62,978 bases of DNA from CAZJWR01 sp964549765 (GTDB taxonomy: Bacteria; Zixibacteria; MSB-5A5; GN15; JAAZOE01): the NCBI GenBank assembly GCA_964549765.1, contig CAZJWR010000015.1, positions 1 through 62,978 on the forward strand, read 5' to 3'. The notes beneath the pieces were generated by a model. The model saw nothing but the letters and a program-made list of their open reading frames with translations. It did no database searches and was not told the origin of the DNA. A program made the translations under genes and the position numbers. Positions 34,271 through 42,855 of the stretch are shown piece after piece. Positions within the stretch are counted from its first letter, which is position 1; each line of letters opens with the position of its first letter.

Positions 34271-34598
34271 CAAAATCGCCGGCGGGACACTGTCCGAGGT
34301 CGACCGGCTCATCCACGAACCGGCCCGATACAATATCATGGCCCTGCTCTATGTCGTGGCGAAGGCGGAATTCCTGTTTGTGCAGAATCAGATCGGTCTG
34401 ACGCCGGGAAACCTGTCGGCCCATGTGAGCAAACTCGAAGCGGCCGGATATGTAGCAGTCGAGAAGAAATTCGTCGGCAAAATGCCCCGCACCTTTCTCA
34501 GCTTGACAGCGCGGGGCCGGGAGGCCTTTGAGGATTACCGTCGCAAAATGAAAGACCTGTTCACGTCGCCGCTCGAGACCCGTAGCGATTCGGATTAG
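34260..34598 (+). CDS. Winged-helix transcriptional regulator (MarR/HTH_34-like)
   Basis: 112 residues from the ATG at 34260 (GGAGG 6 bases upstream). Core: HEPARYNIMALLYVVAKAEF, then VQNQIGLTPGNLSAHVSKLE as helix-turn-recognition helix, then the wing GYVAVEKKFVGKMPRTFLSL. This matches the one-domain winged-helix group (PF13601-like) that lacks a ligand domain. It overlaps the membrane protein by 11 bases and probably represses the pair through the palindrome at 33599-33615. Confidence 0.9.
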   Translation: MPDDKIAGGTLSEVDRLIHEPARYNIMALLYVVAKAEFLFVQNQIGLTPGNLSAHVSKLEAAGYVAVEKKFVGKMPRTFLSLTARGREAFEDYRRKMKDLFTSPLETRSDSD

Positions 34599-34661
34599 AC
34601 GGCGATACGGCCGTTGCCTGACCCGCCGGCCGAATTCAGAACCTGCGTGAATCCCGGCATT

Positions 34662-34757
34662 ATGGCCATGACTCGTGGTCTGCCGTCAACTACACCCCAC
34701 CCGTGCAAGGCACGGGTGGGCCACCGTGACTAATTTGCATGAAATCGGCACTTATAG
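34662..34757 (+). repeat. Dispersed repeat family R3, copy 1
   Basis: About 95 bases containing the palindrome CCCACCCGTGC...GCACGGGTGGG and flanking matches (CTCGTGG, CAACTACA, GGCCACCG, GAAATCG) to the copy at 60842-60937. No coding content. Confidence 0.75.
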
Positions 34758-34845
34758 GATAGTCTCGGCCCAAAGCGTGTTCGCCTCGGGCCCTGTGATC
34801 CCGCTCGAAATTTTCAGGATGCAGGTTAATGGAAATACGCGAAAG

Positions 34846-35337
34846 TCAGTATTCAGCGGCCTGGCCCGAGACCGGCACAGAAAAATGCATCTGGACGATT
34901 TTCCACCCGCCGGGATCGTTGGCCAACACCCCTGTAATCCGAAGTCCTTTCAGGTCGACCGGTTGATCGTTAACCGTCATGCTCCAACCGACCAGTTCCG
35001 AAAACCAGACGGCGTCGAGCTGGTCGCTGATATTGATCTTCTGGTCGCTGACAGTGAGCTTGATATTTTTGAATGCCGCCAGTTGTGCCTTGAGAGCCCG
35101 CTCGACCGCAGGATACCCGACCCAGTATTCGGCGGCGTCGGTGCCGAAGACGACCAGGCTGCTGTCATGACTCATGATTTGTGAAATAATGTCCATATTT
35201 CCGGATTCGAACGCCGTGAGAAACTGATCCACCACCCTCTTGGCATCGCCGATGGCGTTGGGAGCGTCGGGCTGCTGGGCGCAACCGGCCGCCAATAACG
35301 AGAAGGCGAGTATTGCCGCCAAAGATAATTTCAACAT
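34846..35337 (-). CDS. SnoaL/DUF4440-like lipoprotein
   Basis: 163 residues. The N-terminus is a lipoprotein signal (AFSLLAAGC, lipid Cys19). The rest fits the small NTF2-like cone fold: VVDQFLTAFESGNMDIISQI, SLVVFGTDAAEYWVG, AVWFSELVGWSMTVNDQPV, LRITGVLANDPGGWKIVQMH. These proteins are often polyketide-cyclase relatives or stress-related SnoaL_3 proteins of unknown ligand. Outer- or inner-membrane anchored by lipid. It stands alone between repeat-bearing intergenic regions. No catalytic residues can be assigned. Confidence 0.88.
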   Translation of the reverse strand: MLKLSLAAILAFSLLAAGCAQQPDAPNAIGDAKRVVDQFLTAFESGNMDIISQIMSHDSSLVVFGTDAAEYWVGYPAVERALKAQLAAFKNIKLTVSDQKINISDQLDAVWFSELVGWSMTVNDQPVDLKGLRITGVLANDPGGWKIVQMHFSVPVSGQAAEY

Positions 35338-35583
35338 ATCGACCTCGCGAGAAAAAGAGCTCGTCCATCATCGTCGCCTCTCGGTGCTGCCGGGCAGATT
35401 CCATTCAGGCGACCGCATGTCAACGAAAATAAATACGAAAAACGGAAAGTTTATGAGAGCGGGTTTATTCGGACTCCGACCATCTCGATAATTCGGGCGG
35501 GTGGCCGCGACCTTCGGTCGCAATTTACGAAACCAATCATCCGTCAGATCATGACCCGCCATCCATAATCAAAAACAGCCCGT

Positions 35584-35636
35584 GTCATTGCGAGGAGCAT
35601 CCGGCCCGCAAGGGCCGCGACACGATGAAGCAATCT
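35584..35636 (+). repeat. Dispersed repeat family R1, copy 6
   Basis: GTCATTGCGAGG at the left, GGCCCGCAAGGGCC palindrome, ACGATGAAGCAATCT at the right; longer centre than the other copies. Confidence 0.75.
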
Positions 35637-35763
35637 GTAGTATCAGCGGGACACACCGAGCGATCGGGCGGACGGCAGCGGATGTGTAGCCGCCGCTGCG
35701 GACACATTATCCGCCCGACAATTCGGTTTTTGCTCGTGAAAATCGTTCCGTATTTATTATTAA

Positions 35764-35792
35764 TTGCGACAGAGTCACCGTATAACTATATT
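35764..35792 (+). promoter_or_regulatory. Promoter of the Nramp transporter gene
   Basis: TTGCGA (35764-35769), 17 bases, TATATT (35787-35792), giving a start near 35799, about 35 bases before the ATG. TATATTTATA near the start could be part of a metal-repressor site, but no MntR or Fur box is clear. Confidence 0.55.
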
Positions 35793-35833
35793 TATAGGGT
35801 ACCCGACTGGGGACGTCCCAGACCAGGAATCGC

Positions 35834-37144
35834 ATGGCTGAAGAGAAACGAAAACCGGGTCGTCGATTTATCTCTGATGAACACACGGTAAGAACCGCCC
35901 GAAGCGTTTTGGCCGGGCGGCCCAGCCGCCGCGGCATCGCCCGTATTCTGCCGTTTTTGGGACCGGCGTTTATCGCCAGCGTCGCCTACGTCGATCCGGG
36001 GAATTTCGCCACCAATATCCAGGGCGGCGCCCAATTCGGGTACACGCTGCTCTGGGTCATCGTCGCCAGCAATCTCATGGCCATGCTCATCCAGACCCTG
36101 TCCGCCAAACTTGGCATCGCCTCCGGACATAATCTGGCCGAGCAGTGCCGGCTGCAATTCCCGAAACCGGTTGTCGTCGGCATGTGGGTGCTCATGGAAA
36201 TCGTCGCCATGTCGACCGATCTGGCCGAATTCCTTGGCGCCGCCGTCGGTTTCAATCTTCTCCTGGGTGTACCGCTGTTCTATGGCGGCCTGCTCACCGC
36301 CGTCACGACGTTTCTAATTCTGGCGCTGGAACGGTACGGCTTCCGTCCCATCGAGGCGATTATTACAGCCATGGTCGCCGTTATCGCGGTCTGTTATTTG
36401 GCTGTGACCATTCTTGATAGACCCCACCTCGGCAGTGTTCTGACCGGCGCCTTCGTTCCGCGGTTTCAGGGGACGCAGAGCGTCGTGCTGGCCACCGGCA
36501 TCCTGGGCGCCACGGTCATGCCACATGCTATTTTCCTGCATTCGGCGCTTACCCAGGGGAGGATTGTCGTCAAGCAACCGGCTCTGCTGCGCCGCCTGTT
36601 TCGCTTTCAAATCCTCGACGTCACTATTGCCATGGGCATAGCCAGCCTGGTCAATATGGCTATGCTGATCATGGCCGCCGCCACATTCCATGAGCACAAC
36701 CTGATGTCCGTCGGTACGCTTGAAGAGGCATACCGTACCCTGGAGCCATTGCTGGGATCTGCTGCAAGCGCATTTTTCGGGCTGGCGCTTCTCGCCGCAG
36801 GTTTATCGTCAGCAACGGTCGGCACGAGCGCCGGGCAGGTGATCATGCAGGGTTTTTTGGAGCGGCATATTCCCGTATGGGTGCGCCGACTGGTGACCAT
36901 GCTGCCGTCGCTGGCGGTGATCGCCATCGGGCTGGATCCGACCATGACGCTTGTCCTCAGCCAGGTTGTCCTCAGCTTCGGACTGCCGTTTGCCATAATC
37001 CCGCTGATTCTGTTTACGCGACGGAAAGATATCATGGGGACGCTGGTTAATCGCCGGCTGACGACGCTGGCGATTTCGATCTCGGCCGCCTTGATAATCG
37101 CCCTCAATATATATCTTCTCTACGGTGCTTTCGGCGGAGGATAA
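35834..37144 (+). CDS. mntH: Nramp-family divalent metal ion transporter
   Basis: 436 residues, about 11 membrane helices. The metal-site motif DPGNFATNIQGG lies in helix 1 and MPHAIFLHSAL in helix 6; in Nramp the Asp, Asn and Met of these motifs bind Mn2+ or Fe2+. The N-terminal ~35 residues are charged and cytoplasmic. It takes up manganese (or iron) with protons across the inner membrane. A universal stress protein gene follows 13 bases later, a common arrangement in bacteria outside the Proteobacteria. Confidence 0.93.
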   Translation: MAEEKRKPGRRFISDEHTVRTARSVLAGRPSRRGIARILPFLGPAFIASVAYVDPGNFATNIQGGAQFGYTLLWVIVASNLMAMLIQTLSAKLGIASGHNLAEQCRLQFPKPVVVGMWVLMEIVAMSTDLAEFLGAAVGFNLLLGVPLFYGGLLTAVTTFLILALERYGFRPIEAIITAMVAVIAVCYLAVTILDRPHLGSVLTGAFVPRFQGTQSVVLATGILGATVMPHAIFLHSALTQGRIVVKQPALLRRLFRFQILDVTIAMGIASLVNMAMLIMAAATFHEHNLMSVGTLEEAYRTLEPLLGSAASAFFGLALLAAGLSSATVGTSAGQVIMQGFLERHIPVWVRRLVTMLPSLAVIAIGLDPTMTLVLSQVVLSFGLPFAIIPLILFTRRKDIMGTLVNRRLTTLAISISAALIIALNIYLLYGAFGGG

Positions 37145-37157
37145 AGGGAAATGAACG

Positions 37158-38066
37158 ATGTTTAGACATATTCTCGTCCCGCTGGACGGATCGCGATTGG
37201 CCGAATCGGCGCTGCCGGCAGTATCATATATGGCGCCGAAACTGGGCGCGATGGTCACACTGATCCATATCGTCGAAGCCGACGCGCCCCAGCAGATCCA
37301 CGGCGAACGACATCTCCGCGAGGAAAACGAAGCCCGCGCCTACCTGCGGGACGTGGCCGAACGGGAACTGAAGAATCTCCCCGATGTTCATTTTCATGTC
37401 CATACCGATGTCGTCGCCAATATCGCCGACGGTATTGCCGCTCATAGACGGGAAATCGGAAATGATCTCATTGTCATGTGCACTCACGGTCGCGGCGGCG
37501 TGCATCAATGGATATTCGGCACCATCGCCCAGCAGGTGATCAACCTCGGTTCGACGCCGGTGCTGCTGATACAACCGGGTCTCGACGATATCCCGTCGCC
37601 GTTTGCATGCCGGGCTATTCTGGTGCCGCTCGACGGCGTCGCCGAACACGAGCACAGCCTTCCCGCCGCCGCCGAACTGGGAAAATCATGCCCCGCCCTC
37701 GTTCATCTTATCCGGGTGGTTCCGACCTACGCCTCCCTGTCCGGCCAATGGGTCACCACCAGCCGATTTCTGCCCCGGACAACGGCTCGCCTGCTTGATG
37801 CCTCGGAGGAGGAAGCGGACAAATATCTCCTCGGTCATGAAGAATCCTTACGCGCCGCCGGTGTCGATGTCTCACGGCATATCGCACGGGGCGCCCCCGC
37901 CGATATTATCGCCAGGGCCGCTGAGGAGATCGGCGTCGACCTGATCGTCATCGGCACTCACGGCAAAATCGGCATGGATGCCTTCTGGTCGGGCAGCATG
38001 ACGCCCCGTCTCTGCCATCATTGCCGCATCCCCCTGCTGTTGATCCCCGCCGAACATGAGGGCTGA
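37158..38066 (+). CDS. Tandem-domain universal stress protein
   Basis: 302 residues, two UspA folds. Domain 1 (1 to about 145): ILVPLDGSRLAESAL and CTHGRGGVHQWIFGTIAQQV; domain 2 (about 155-302): ILVPLDGVAEHEHSL and VIGTHGKIGMDAFWSGSM. The GTHG-x-GxD...GS pattern in domain 2 fits an ATP-binding Usp; domain 1 has CTHGRGG. Cytoplasmic, likely a nucleotide-responsive partner of the metal transporter upstream, with which it is co-transcribed. Confidence 0.92.
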   Translation: MFRHILVPLDGSRLAESALPAVSYMAPKLGAMVTLIHIVEADAPQQIHGERHLREENEARAYLRDVAERELKNLPDVHFHVHTDVVANIADGIAAHRREIGNDLIVMCTHGRGGVHQWIFGTIAQQVINLGSTPVLLIQPGLDDIPSPFACRAILVPLDGVAEHEHSLPAAAELGKSCPALVHLIRVVPTYASLSGQWVTTSRFLPRTTARLLDASEEEADKYLLGHEESLRAAGVDVSRHIARGAPADIIARAAEEIGVDLIVIGTHGKIGMDAFWSGSMTPRLCHHCRIPLLLIPAEHEG

Positions 38067-38107
38067 CACGGCCGGTCGTTTATCTCCGATAATTCCATAA
38101 ATACAGA

Positions 38108-38136
38108 CGGGACGGGTTTTTGGGGAACCCGTCCCG
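38108..38136. terminator. Hairpin between convergent genes
   Basis: Arms CGGGACGGGTT (38108-38118) and AACCCGTCCCG (38126-38136) with a 7-base loop, between the stops of usp (plus) and the thrombospondin-repeat gene (minus). There is no proper U-run on either side, so it may stop polymerase only weakly or protect transcript ends. Confidence 0.45.
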
Positions 38137-38157
38137 CTGCCAGGCAAGAAAGGGAGG

Positions 38158-41100
38158 CTACTTTAACAGGAGCATCTTGTGCGAATCGACGAAGTCACCC
38201 GCGATAATTCGGTACTGATACACGCCGCTCGCCGCCGACCGCCCGGCGTCATCCCGGCCGTCCCATGTCACCGTATATTGCCCGGCTGGTCTGGTTTCGT
38301 CGACCAGCTTCCGCACCGGCTGTCCGAGCAGATTATATATAACCAGTTGCACTCTCACCTCCGCCGCCACCGAATAGGTTATCTCGGTCGTCGGATTGAA
38401 CGGGTTGGGACGGTTTTGTTCCAGCGCAAATCGCGCCGGTAGCGGATTATCATCATTAGCATCCAGCGTTCCCATGTAATCGATATTCGGCGTCGACGGA
38501 TCGATCCATCCATCCGGCACCGGCTCACCGGCGTTGATCAAATGTGCGATGTCACGCGCCAATTTGCTGTTGTCGGAATCATTGTCGGCAATGATCTCAT
38601 CGCAGAACGTCACCGCCTGCGATACTGTGACCGCCGTACCGGTCTTGGCATTTACGCCCTGACCACCCGAAATTGCACCGCCGTCGACATGCGCCCACGG
38701 CGGGATTCGTCCGGAAACAAGATTCAATAGAAGCACGGTGAATTCCGCCCGCGCCCACAGGAATATATTCATGCGACGTCGAGGCGACAGCACCGACTCC
38801 AATTCCAGCAGCTGTTCATGGCAATCAGCCGCGGCGTTGACCGTGAAGATTTGGATAGGATACTGCGGATTATTGTTAAAGTACAGCCGTATCCGTTCCA
38901 GGTATCCGCACATATCTTCGAGTGTCTCGTGAGCATGGCCCTGGCCGTGCAGCAAGGCTCTGACCTGATGTCGCCAATACCCGAGGCCGCGCCATTTTCC
39001 GTTGGCCGTTTCTTTGATCAAATAGAAATCGACATGGTCGATTTCGCCAGCAACCTGAGTTTCCTTGATGTCTTCGTCGGCAGCGTATCCAAACGGCGGC
39101 CATACCTGCACCAGGTAAACGGCATCATCCAGATCGCCGAACCCATACCGGCCGATATCGTCAGTAATAGTTGATGTTATCTTGCGGCCTTGGGCATCCA
39201 GAAGATCGAGGTATACGTCGGGTACAGCCAGCGAATCGGCAAAAACGTAACCGGAAATCGAATATTCCGAACCCGGCTGTTCACAGGCATCACCCACGCC
39301 GTTACCATCCGCATCCGCCTGATCCGCATTCGCGACCGAAGGACAGTTATCGCACACATCGCCGATGCCATCACCATCGGCATCCGCCTGATTGCCGTTG
39401 GCGACAGCCGCACAGTTGTCGCAGAAATCCCCAAGGCCGTCGCCGTCGGCGTCGCCCTGATCGGCATTGGGCACAGCAGCGCAGTTATCGCAAAGGTCGC
39501 CTATTCCGTCCTGATCGCCATCGGCCTGATCAGGGTTGCCGACGGACGGGCAATTATCACACAGATTGCCGATTCCGTCTCCATCATAGTCGGCCTGATC
39601 CGGATTGGATACATTCGCGCAATTGTCACATACGTCGCCGACTCCATCGCCATCAGCATCCGCCTGATCGACGTTCGCCACCGCCGGACAATTGTCGCAC
39701 GCATCACCGACCCCGTCTCCATCCCTATCGGCTTGATCTGTATTCGGAACCGCCGGACAATTGTCACATACGTCGCCGACCCCGTCGCCATCCCTATCGG
39801 CTTGATCTGTATTCGGAACCGCAGCGCAATTATCGCACGCATCACCGACCTCGTCTCCATCCGCGTCTCCTTGATCCGGGTTCGAAACGTTCATGCAATT
39901 GTCGCAGACATCTCCCGATCTATCCCCATCGCCATCCGCCTGGCCGGGATTGCCGACCGACGGACAATTATCACACACGTCGCCGACCCCATCGCCATCG
40001 ACATCAAATTGATCGCTGTTGGCGACATTGACGCAATTGTCACAGGCATCGCCGTATCCGTCGCTGTCGAAATCCGCCTGATCGACGTTCGCCACCGCCG
40101 GACAATTATCGCACGCATCACCGACCCCGTCTCCATCTGAATCGATTTGATCTGTATTCGGAACCGCCGCACAATTGTCACACACATCGCCGACTCCATC
40201 GCCATCAGCGTCGAATTGATCGCTGTTGGCGACATTGGTGCAATTGTCACAGGCATCGCCGTATCCGTCGCTGTCGAAATCCGCCTGATCGGCGTTGACG
40301 ACGTTCGGACAGTTATCATCCTCATCGCAGACACCGTCGCCGTCGGCGTCATCGCATTGCGTTTCGACGCAACCGACGCCATACGCACCGATCGGATTGC
40401 CGTTGTTGAACGGATACGCCCCTACCGGCGACCCATCCTGAAGGTGGTATTCATCCGCGGCGGCATCGCAAAAGAGCGGATCGACATTGGTGTTGCCTGA
40501 TCCGGTACCCGTCCATCCGCCGTCCACATCGCTGTTGTTTACCAATGCCATAATACCTTGCGTCCAATAAATCTCCGCCGCGCCGGTCGTGGACACATCC
40601 TGCCACAAAATCGAATTAGTGACGATCAGATACGACATCTCGGAATATATCGCGCCGCCGGTACCATTGGAATTGTTGTCGTACGACGTGCAGTAATCAA
40701 CTATCAGACTGCGCTGATTCTGGCGGATACTGGCGATAGCGCCGCCGCCGCGCAACGCCCGGTTGTGCGCAAATAAATTATAGCTTATCGTCGGGTAGGC
40801 GTTGTCATACGCCGCGATACCCGCGCCGTAATCGGCCGTGTTGTGCACGAACATATTCCGCGTAATGATCGGATAACTTCCCCGACAAAACACGCCGCCG
40901 CCCGCCAGAGCGCTGTTGCCCCAGAAGGTGTTGTACCGGATGATCGCCTTCGAGCCGCTCAGGCACGATATCCCGCCGCCCTCACCGCCGTACGAGCACG
41001 AGTAGATGATGCAGTTCTGCACCAAGGGCGATGCTCCGCTGCACAGGATACCCGGCGCGCCTGAACCGTCGGCAACCGTGAATCCGTCAAGCGCCGCCGT

Positions 41101-41424
41101 CGAATCCTCGGTCGACGTAAACGACACGATCGGGCTTCCCGATGAAGCCGGTTCGATCCGGGTCGATTCCGGCCCGTCGGCCGCAATCACCCATACCCGC
41201 CGGCCATGGAAGCCGATATTTTCGACGTATGTCCCCGCTGTCACCAGCGCCGAATCGCCGTTGACGGCGACGTCGATGGCATGCTGGATGGTCGCAAACG
41301 GCGCCCCCGGACTGCCGTCGCCGGAGACGTCGTCGCCGTTCGGCGACACCTGCCATGTCGTGGTTAACGCCGGGGAAGCGAGTATACATGCCCCGACCAG
41401 AAAACTTATAATGTGGCGAATCAT
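38158..41424 (-). CDS. Secreted beta-helix/thrombospondin type-3 repeat protein with FlgD-like C-terminus
   Basis: 1088 residues from the ATG at 41424 (AGGAGG site), giving a signal peptide MIRHIISFLVGACILASPAL; a 39-codon upstream extension is unlikely. Order: right-handed beta-helix (~25-345; FATIQHAIDVAVNGDSALV, SPLVQNCIIYSCSYGGEGGG), fifteen 23-residue thrombospondin type-3 repeats (~357-713; DNCPAVANVDQADADGDGVG type, each with Ca2+-binding DxDxDGxGD), a Cna-B/SdrD-like beta sandwich (SISGYVFADSLAVPDVYLDL), a ~200-residue linker domain, and the FlgD-like domain (EQNRPNPFNPTTEITY, DAGRSAASGVYQYRI, HKMLLLK). Surface or secreted, calcium-stiffened; adhesion or polysaccharide binding is possible. 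Confidence 0.93.
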   Translation of the reverse strand: MIRHIISFLVGACILASPALTTTWQVSPNGDDVSGDGSPGAPFATIQHAIDVAVNGDSALVTAGTYVENIGFHGRRVWVIAADGPESTRIEPASSGSPIVSFTSTEDSTAALDGFTVADGSGAPGILCSGASPLVQNCIIYSCSYGGEGGGISCLSGSKAIIRYNTFWGNSALAGGGVFCRGSYPIITRNMFVHNTADYGAGIAAYDNAYPTISYNLFAHNRALRGGGAIASIRQNQRSLIVDYCTSYDNNSNGTGGAIYSEMSYLIVTNSILWQDVSTTGAAEIYWTQGIMALVNNSDVDGGWTGTGSGNTNVDPLFCDAAADEYHLQDGSPVGAYPFNNGNPIGAYGVGCVETQCDDADGDGVCDEDDNCPNVVNADQADFDSDGYGDACDNCTNVANSDQFDADGDGVGDVCDNCAAVPNTDQIDSDGDGVGDACDNCPAVANVDQADFDSDGYGDACDNCVNVANSDQFDVDGDGVGDVCDNCPSVGNPGQADGDGDRSGDVCDNCMNVSNPDQGDADGDEVGDACDNCAAVPNTDQADRDGDGVGDVCDNCPAVPNTDQADRDGDGVGDACDNCPAVANVDQADADGDGVGDVCDNCANVSNPDQADYDGDGIGNLCDNCPSVGNPDQADGDQDGIGDLCDNCAAVPNADQGDADGDGLGDFCDNCAAVANGNQADADGDGIGDVCDNCPSVANADQADADGNGVGDACEQPGSEYSISGYVFADSLAVPDVYLDLLDAQGRKITSTITDDIGRYGFGDLDDAVYLVQVWPPFGYAADEDIKETQVAGEIDHVDFYLIKETANGKWRGLGYWRHQVRALLHGQGHAHETLEDMCGYLERIRLYFNNNPQYPIQIFTVNAAADCHEQLLELESVLSPRRRMNIFLWARAEFTVLLLNLVSGRIPPWAHVDGGAISGGQGVNAKTGTAVTVSQAVTFCDEIIADNDSDNSKLARDIAHLINAGEPVPDGWIDPSTPNIDYMGTLDANDDNPLPARFALEQNRPNPFNPTTEITYSVAAEVRVQLVIYNLLGQPVRKLVDETRPAGQYTVTWDGRDDAGRSAASGVYQYRIIAGDFVDSHKMLLLK
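39283..40353 (-). repeat. Tandem 69-bp repeats encoding 15 thrombospondin type-3 units
   Basis: Fifteen in-frame 69-base units. Some are nearly identical at DNA level: the segment beginning GCAATTGTCACAGGCATCGC recurs at 40033 and 40240, exactly three units (207 bases) apart, and two adjacent units near 39720-39840 share the run GGCTTGATCTGTATTCGGAA. This indicates recent expansion by unequal exchange of single and triple units. The assembly of such an array from short reads may be inexact. Confidence 0.9.
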
Positions 41425-41810
41425 GGTTCCTCCTTTCCCGGCGATCCGCCCGTGGCGGATTCCCGGCAAACACGGCCCATGAACCACTTGGTAAACACCA
41501 GCCGCTAACTGGACGCTATTAGTCCGGGGAGATAGTATCAATGATTATGCCTGATGGGCCGACCATTCCTGCACAGCTTCTCTCCCGCCAGCCGCTTGCC
41601 ATTCATTGCCGTAGCCGCCGTTATCCTTCTTGCACAACCGGCTGTGCATATTCCACACAAATGAAACATCGATTTCCCCCCACAGAGTATGGGTTTCCCC
41701 CCACAAATCGTTGACTCCTTGCACAAATTCCGTCGTCACCTGTAAATGGAAAAGCGGAATAAGTGTGGCCGGCACCTTGGGGCGGGTTCCTGCTGGTCAT
41801 AATCCAAAGC

Positions 41811-41898
41811 AAAAGTCCCCGGCTTTAGCCGTTGATCAACGGCGGAAGTCGGAGATTTCCGCCCAGACTTCCGTCCGATGTGGACATCGGAGGGGCAC
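41811..41898 (+). repeat. R5 direct repeat, left copy
   Basis: About 88 bases that match 42711-42797 with roughly three quarters identity: CCGTTGATCAACGGCGGAAG, then TCCGTCCGATG and TGGACATCGG. The two copies are offset by 900 bases and bracket the XRE/membrane-protein pair. Confidence 0.7.
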
Positions 41899-41931
41899 GG
41901 CCGAAAAAACCACAAAATGGCAAAAAATATG

Positions 41932-41959
41932 TTGTAATTCTATAACAATTACGTATATA
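41932..41959 (+). promoter_or_regulatory. Promoter of the second XRE regulator, apparently leaderless
   Basis: TTGTAA (41932-41937), 16 bases, TATATA (41954-41959). Transcription would start at or very near the A of the ATG at 41966, and no Shine-Dalgarno sequence is present before that ATG. The AT-rich run allows other -10 registers, so the exact start is uncertain. Confidence 0.45.
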
Positions 41960-41965
41960 TATTAT

Positions 41966-42247
41966 ATGAAAAGACGAAAACTTTATAATAGAATGGCGGT
42001 TCTGCGGCAGGAACGAGGACTGTCCCGCAAGGAATTGGCCGAGAAAATCGGCGTCAATGTCCAAACGGTCGGCTACCTAGAACGAGAGGAATACAACCCA
42101 AGCCTCGATCTGGCTTTCCGGATCGGCGAAACGTTCGGTCTGCCGGTTGACCTGATTTTCTCCCCTGAGCCGCTGCGGCCCCTCAGCGAGGAGCTGTTGG
42201 AATACAAACGAAAACCGGGAGGTTCCCATGAACCTGGCAATATCTAA
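41966..42247 (+). CDS. XRE-family transcriptional regulator
   Basis: 93 residues: MKRRKLYNRMAVLRQERGLS then RKELAEKIGVNVQTVGYLER, a Cro/C1-type helix-turn-helix with a basic N-terminal arm, followed by NPSLDLAFRIGETFGLPVDL and a ~25-residue polar tail. A second ATG at codon 10 is possible; neither has a ribosome-binding site. It overlaps the next gene by 20 bases. Like the pair at 2635-3526, it couples a one-domain XRE regulator with a membrane protein that carries a D-E-R motif. Probable self-regulator. Confidence 0.9.
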   Translation: MKRRKLYNRMAVLRQERGLSRKELAEKIGVNVQTVGYLEREEYNPSLDLAFRIGETFGLPVDLIFSPEPLRPLSEELLEYKRKPGGSHEPGNI

Positions 42248-42680
42248 ATCGAGCCGGCGAAGGCTGGTGATAATTAATTATGTCGCGCTTCTGCTTGCGC
42301 TGGTCTTCCTCATCTGGGGCGATTTGTCGGGATGGGCGACGGTTCCGGCTGTATCCGCCTTGATTGTAATAACAGTTGTGGTGGTAACCTTCATCCCCGT
42401 ATACGGCCGAACCGGACTGTGGAAATTCGTGCACACCAAATCCGATAAACTCGACGAGCGGGAACTTCTGGTGACATATGAATCATTGCGGCATTCGTAC
42501 GCCATCTTCAGCATAATCGCGCTGGTTTGTATCCAGATTTCGGCGCTGACCGGGCTGGTCAACGACACCACCGGCCAGATCATTTTTTGGTTTTTGTTCT
42601 ATCTGGCGCATACGCTTCCGGCGTCGGTCATCGCCTGGACATCCGGGAACGCCGCACAGGAATACGCCGTCGACGCATAA
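42228..42680 (+). CDS. Small membrane protein with D-E-R motif, paired with XRE regulator
   Basis: 150 residues from an ATG with GGGAGG 6 bases upstream, inside the regulator's last codons. Two hydrophobic helices (~13-31 and ~38-57), a cytoplasmic loop containing KSDKLDERELLVTYESLRHS (D76-E77-R78), then two more helices (~90-107 and ~117-136). The loop position and motif match the two paralogues at 1216-3324 although the rest has diverged. Function unknown; the recurring neighbour relation suggests the membrane protein and regulator act together. Confidence 0.87.
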   Translation: MNLAISKSSRRRLVIINYVALLLALVFLIWGDLSGWATVPAVSALIVITVVVVTFIPVYGRTGLWKFVHTKSDKLDERELLVTYESLRHSYAIFSIIALVCIQISALTGLVNDTTGQIIFWFLFYLAHTLPASVIAWTSGNAAQEYAVDA

Positions 42681-42710
42681 AATGCCGGGGAAATTCTATG
42701 ACAGTAGGGC

Positions 42711-42797
42711 GCAAGCACCCGCCTTTTGCCATTGATCAGCGGCGGGATTCGGAGACCCCTACCCGGACTCCCGTCCGATGTGGACATCGGACGGCCA
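42711..42797 (+). repeat. R5 direct repeat, right copy
   Basis: Partner of 41811-41898. This copy holds a perfect palindrome, CCGTCCGATGT-GG-ACATCGGACGG (42771-42794), that has one changed base in the left copy. Confidence 0.7.
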
Positions 42798-42855
42798 CAA
42801 AATATTAGCGGGAGTGCATACGCCGCCCGCTCCGGGCAATAAAAGACCAGGTTGC

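Larger units (their letters stand above)
35338..35833. other. Intergenic region with R1 repeat and mntH promoter
   Basis: 496 bases. One R1 copy (35584-35636), a palindromic stretch near 35665-35720 (GGGCGGACGGCAGCGG ... GCCGCTGC ... ATCCGCCCG), and a promoter just before the Nramp gene. No gene seen. I looked for a manganese riboswitch of the yybP-ykoY type and did not recognise one. Confidence 0.6.
41425..41965. other. Intergenic region with direct-repeat copy and leader of the XRE gene
   Basis: 541 bases between the thrombospondin-repeat gene and the XRE gene. It contains a duplicated run TTTCCCCCCACA (near 41675 and 41695), the left copy of the R5 direct repeat and a promoter directly before the XRE gene. 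A long frame that runs in phase into the regulator has no start signal and no protein-like pattern. Confidence 0.6.

Noticed and set aside
35640..35833. Possible manganese riboswitch before mntH
   Set aside because: No yybP-ykoY-type conserved loops recognised; only a promoter and a GC-rich palindrome.
39171..40140. Two ~300-codon plus-strand frames over the thrombospondin repeats
   Set aside because: They are produced by the 69-base repeat period on the opposite strand; low-complexity products.
39283..40353. Regular repeats that could suggest a CRISPR array
   Set aside because: Repeats are contiguous, in frame and encode calcium-binding thrombospondin units; no spacers and no cas genes.
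41630..41965. In-frame upstream extension of the XRE gene to a 205-residue protein
   Set aside because: The extension has no ribosome-binding site, runs through the R5 repeat and a promoter, and the helix-turn-helix begins at 41966.
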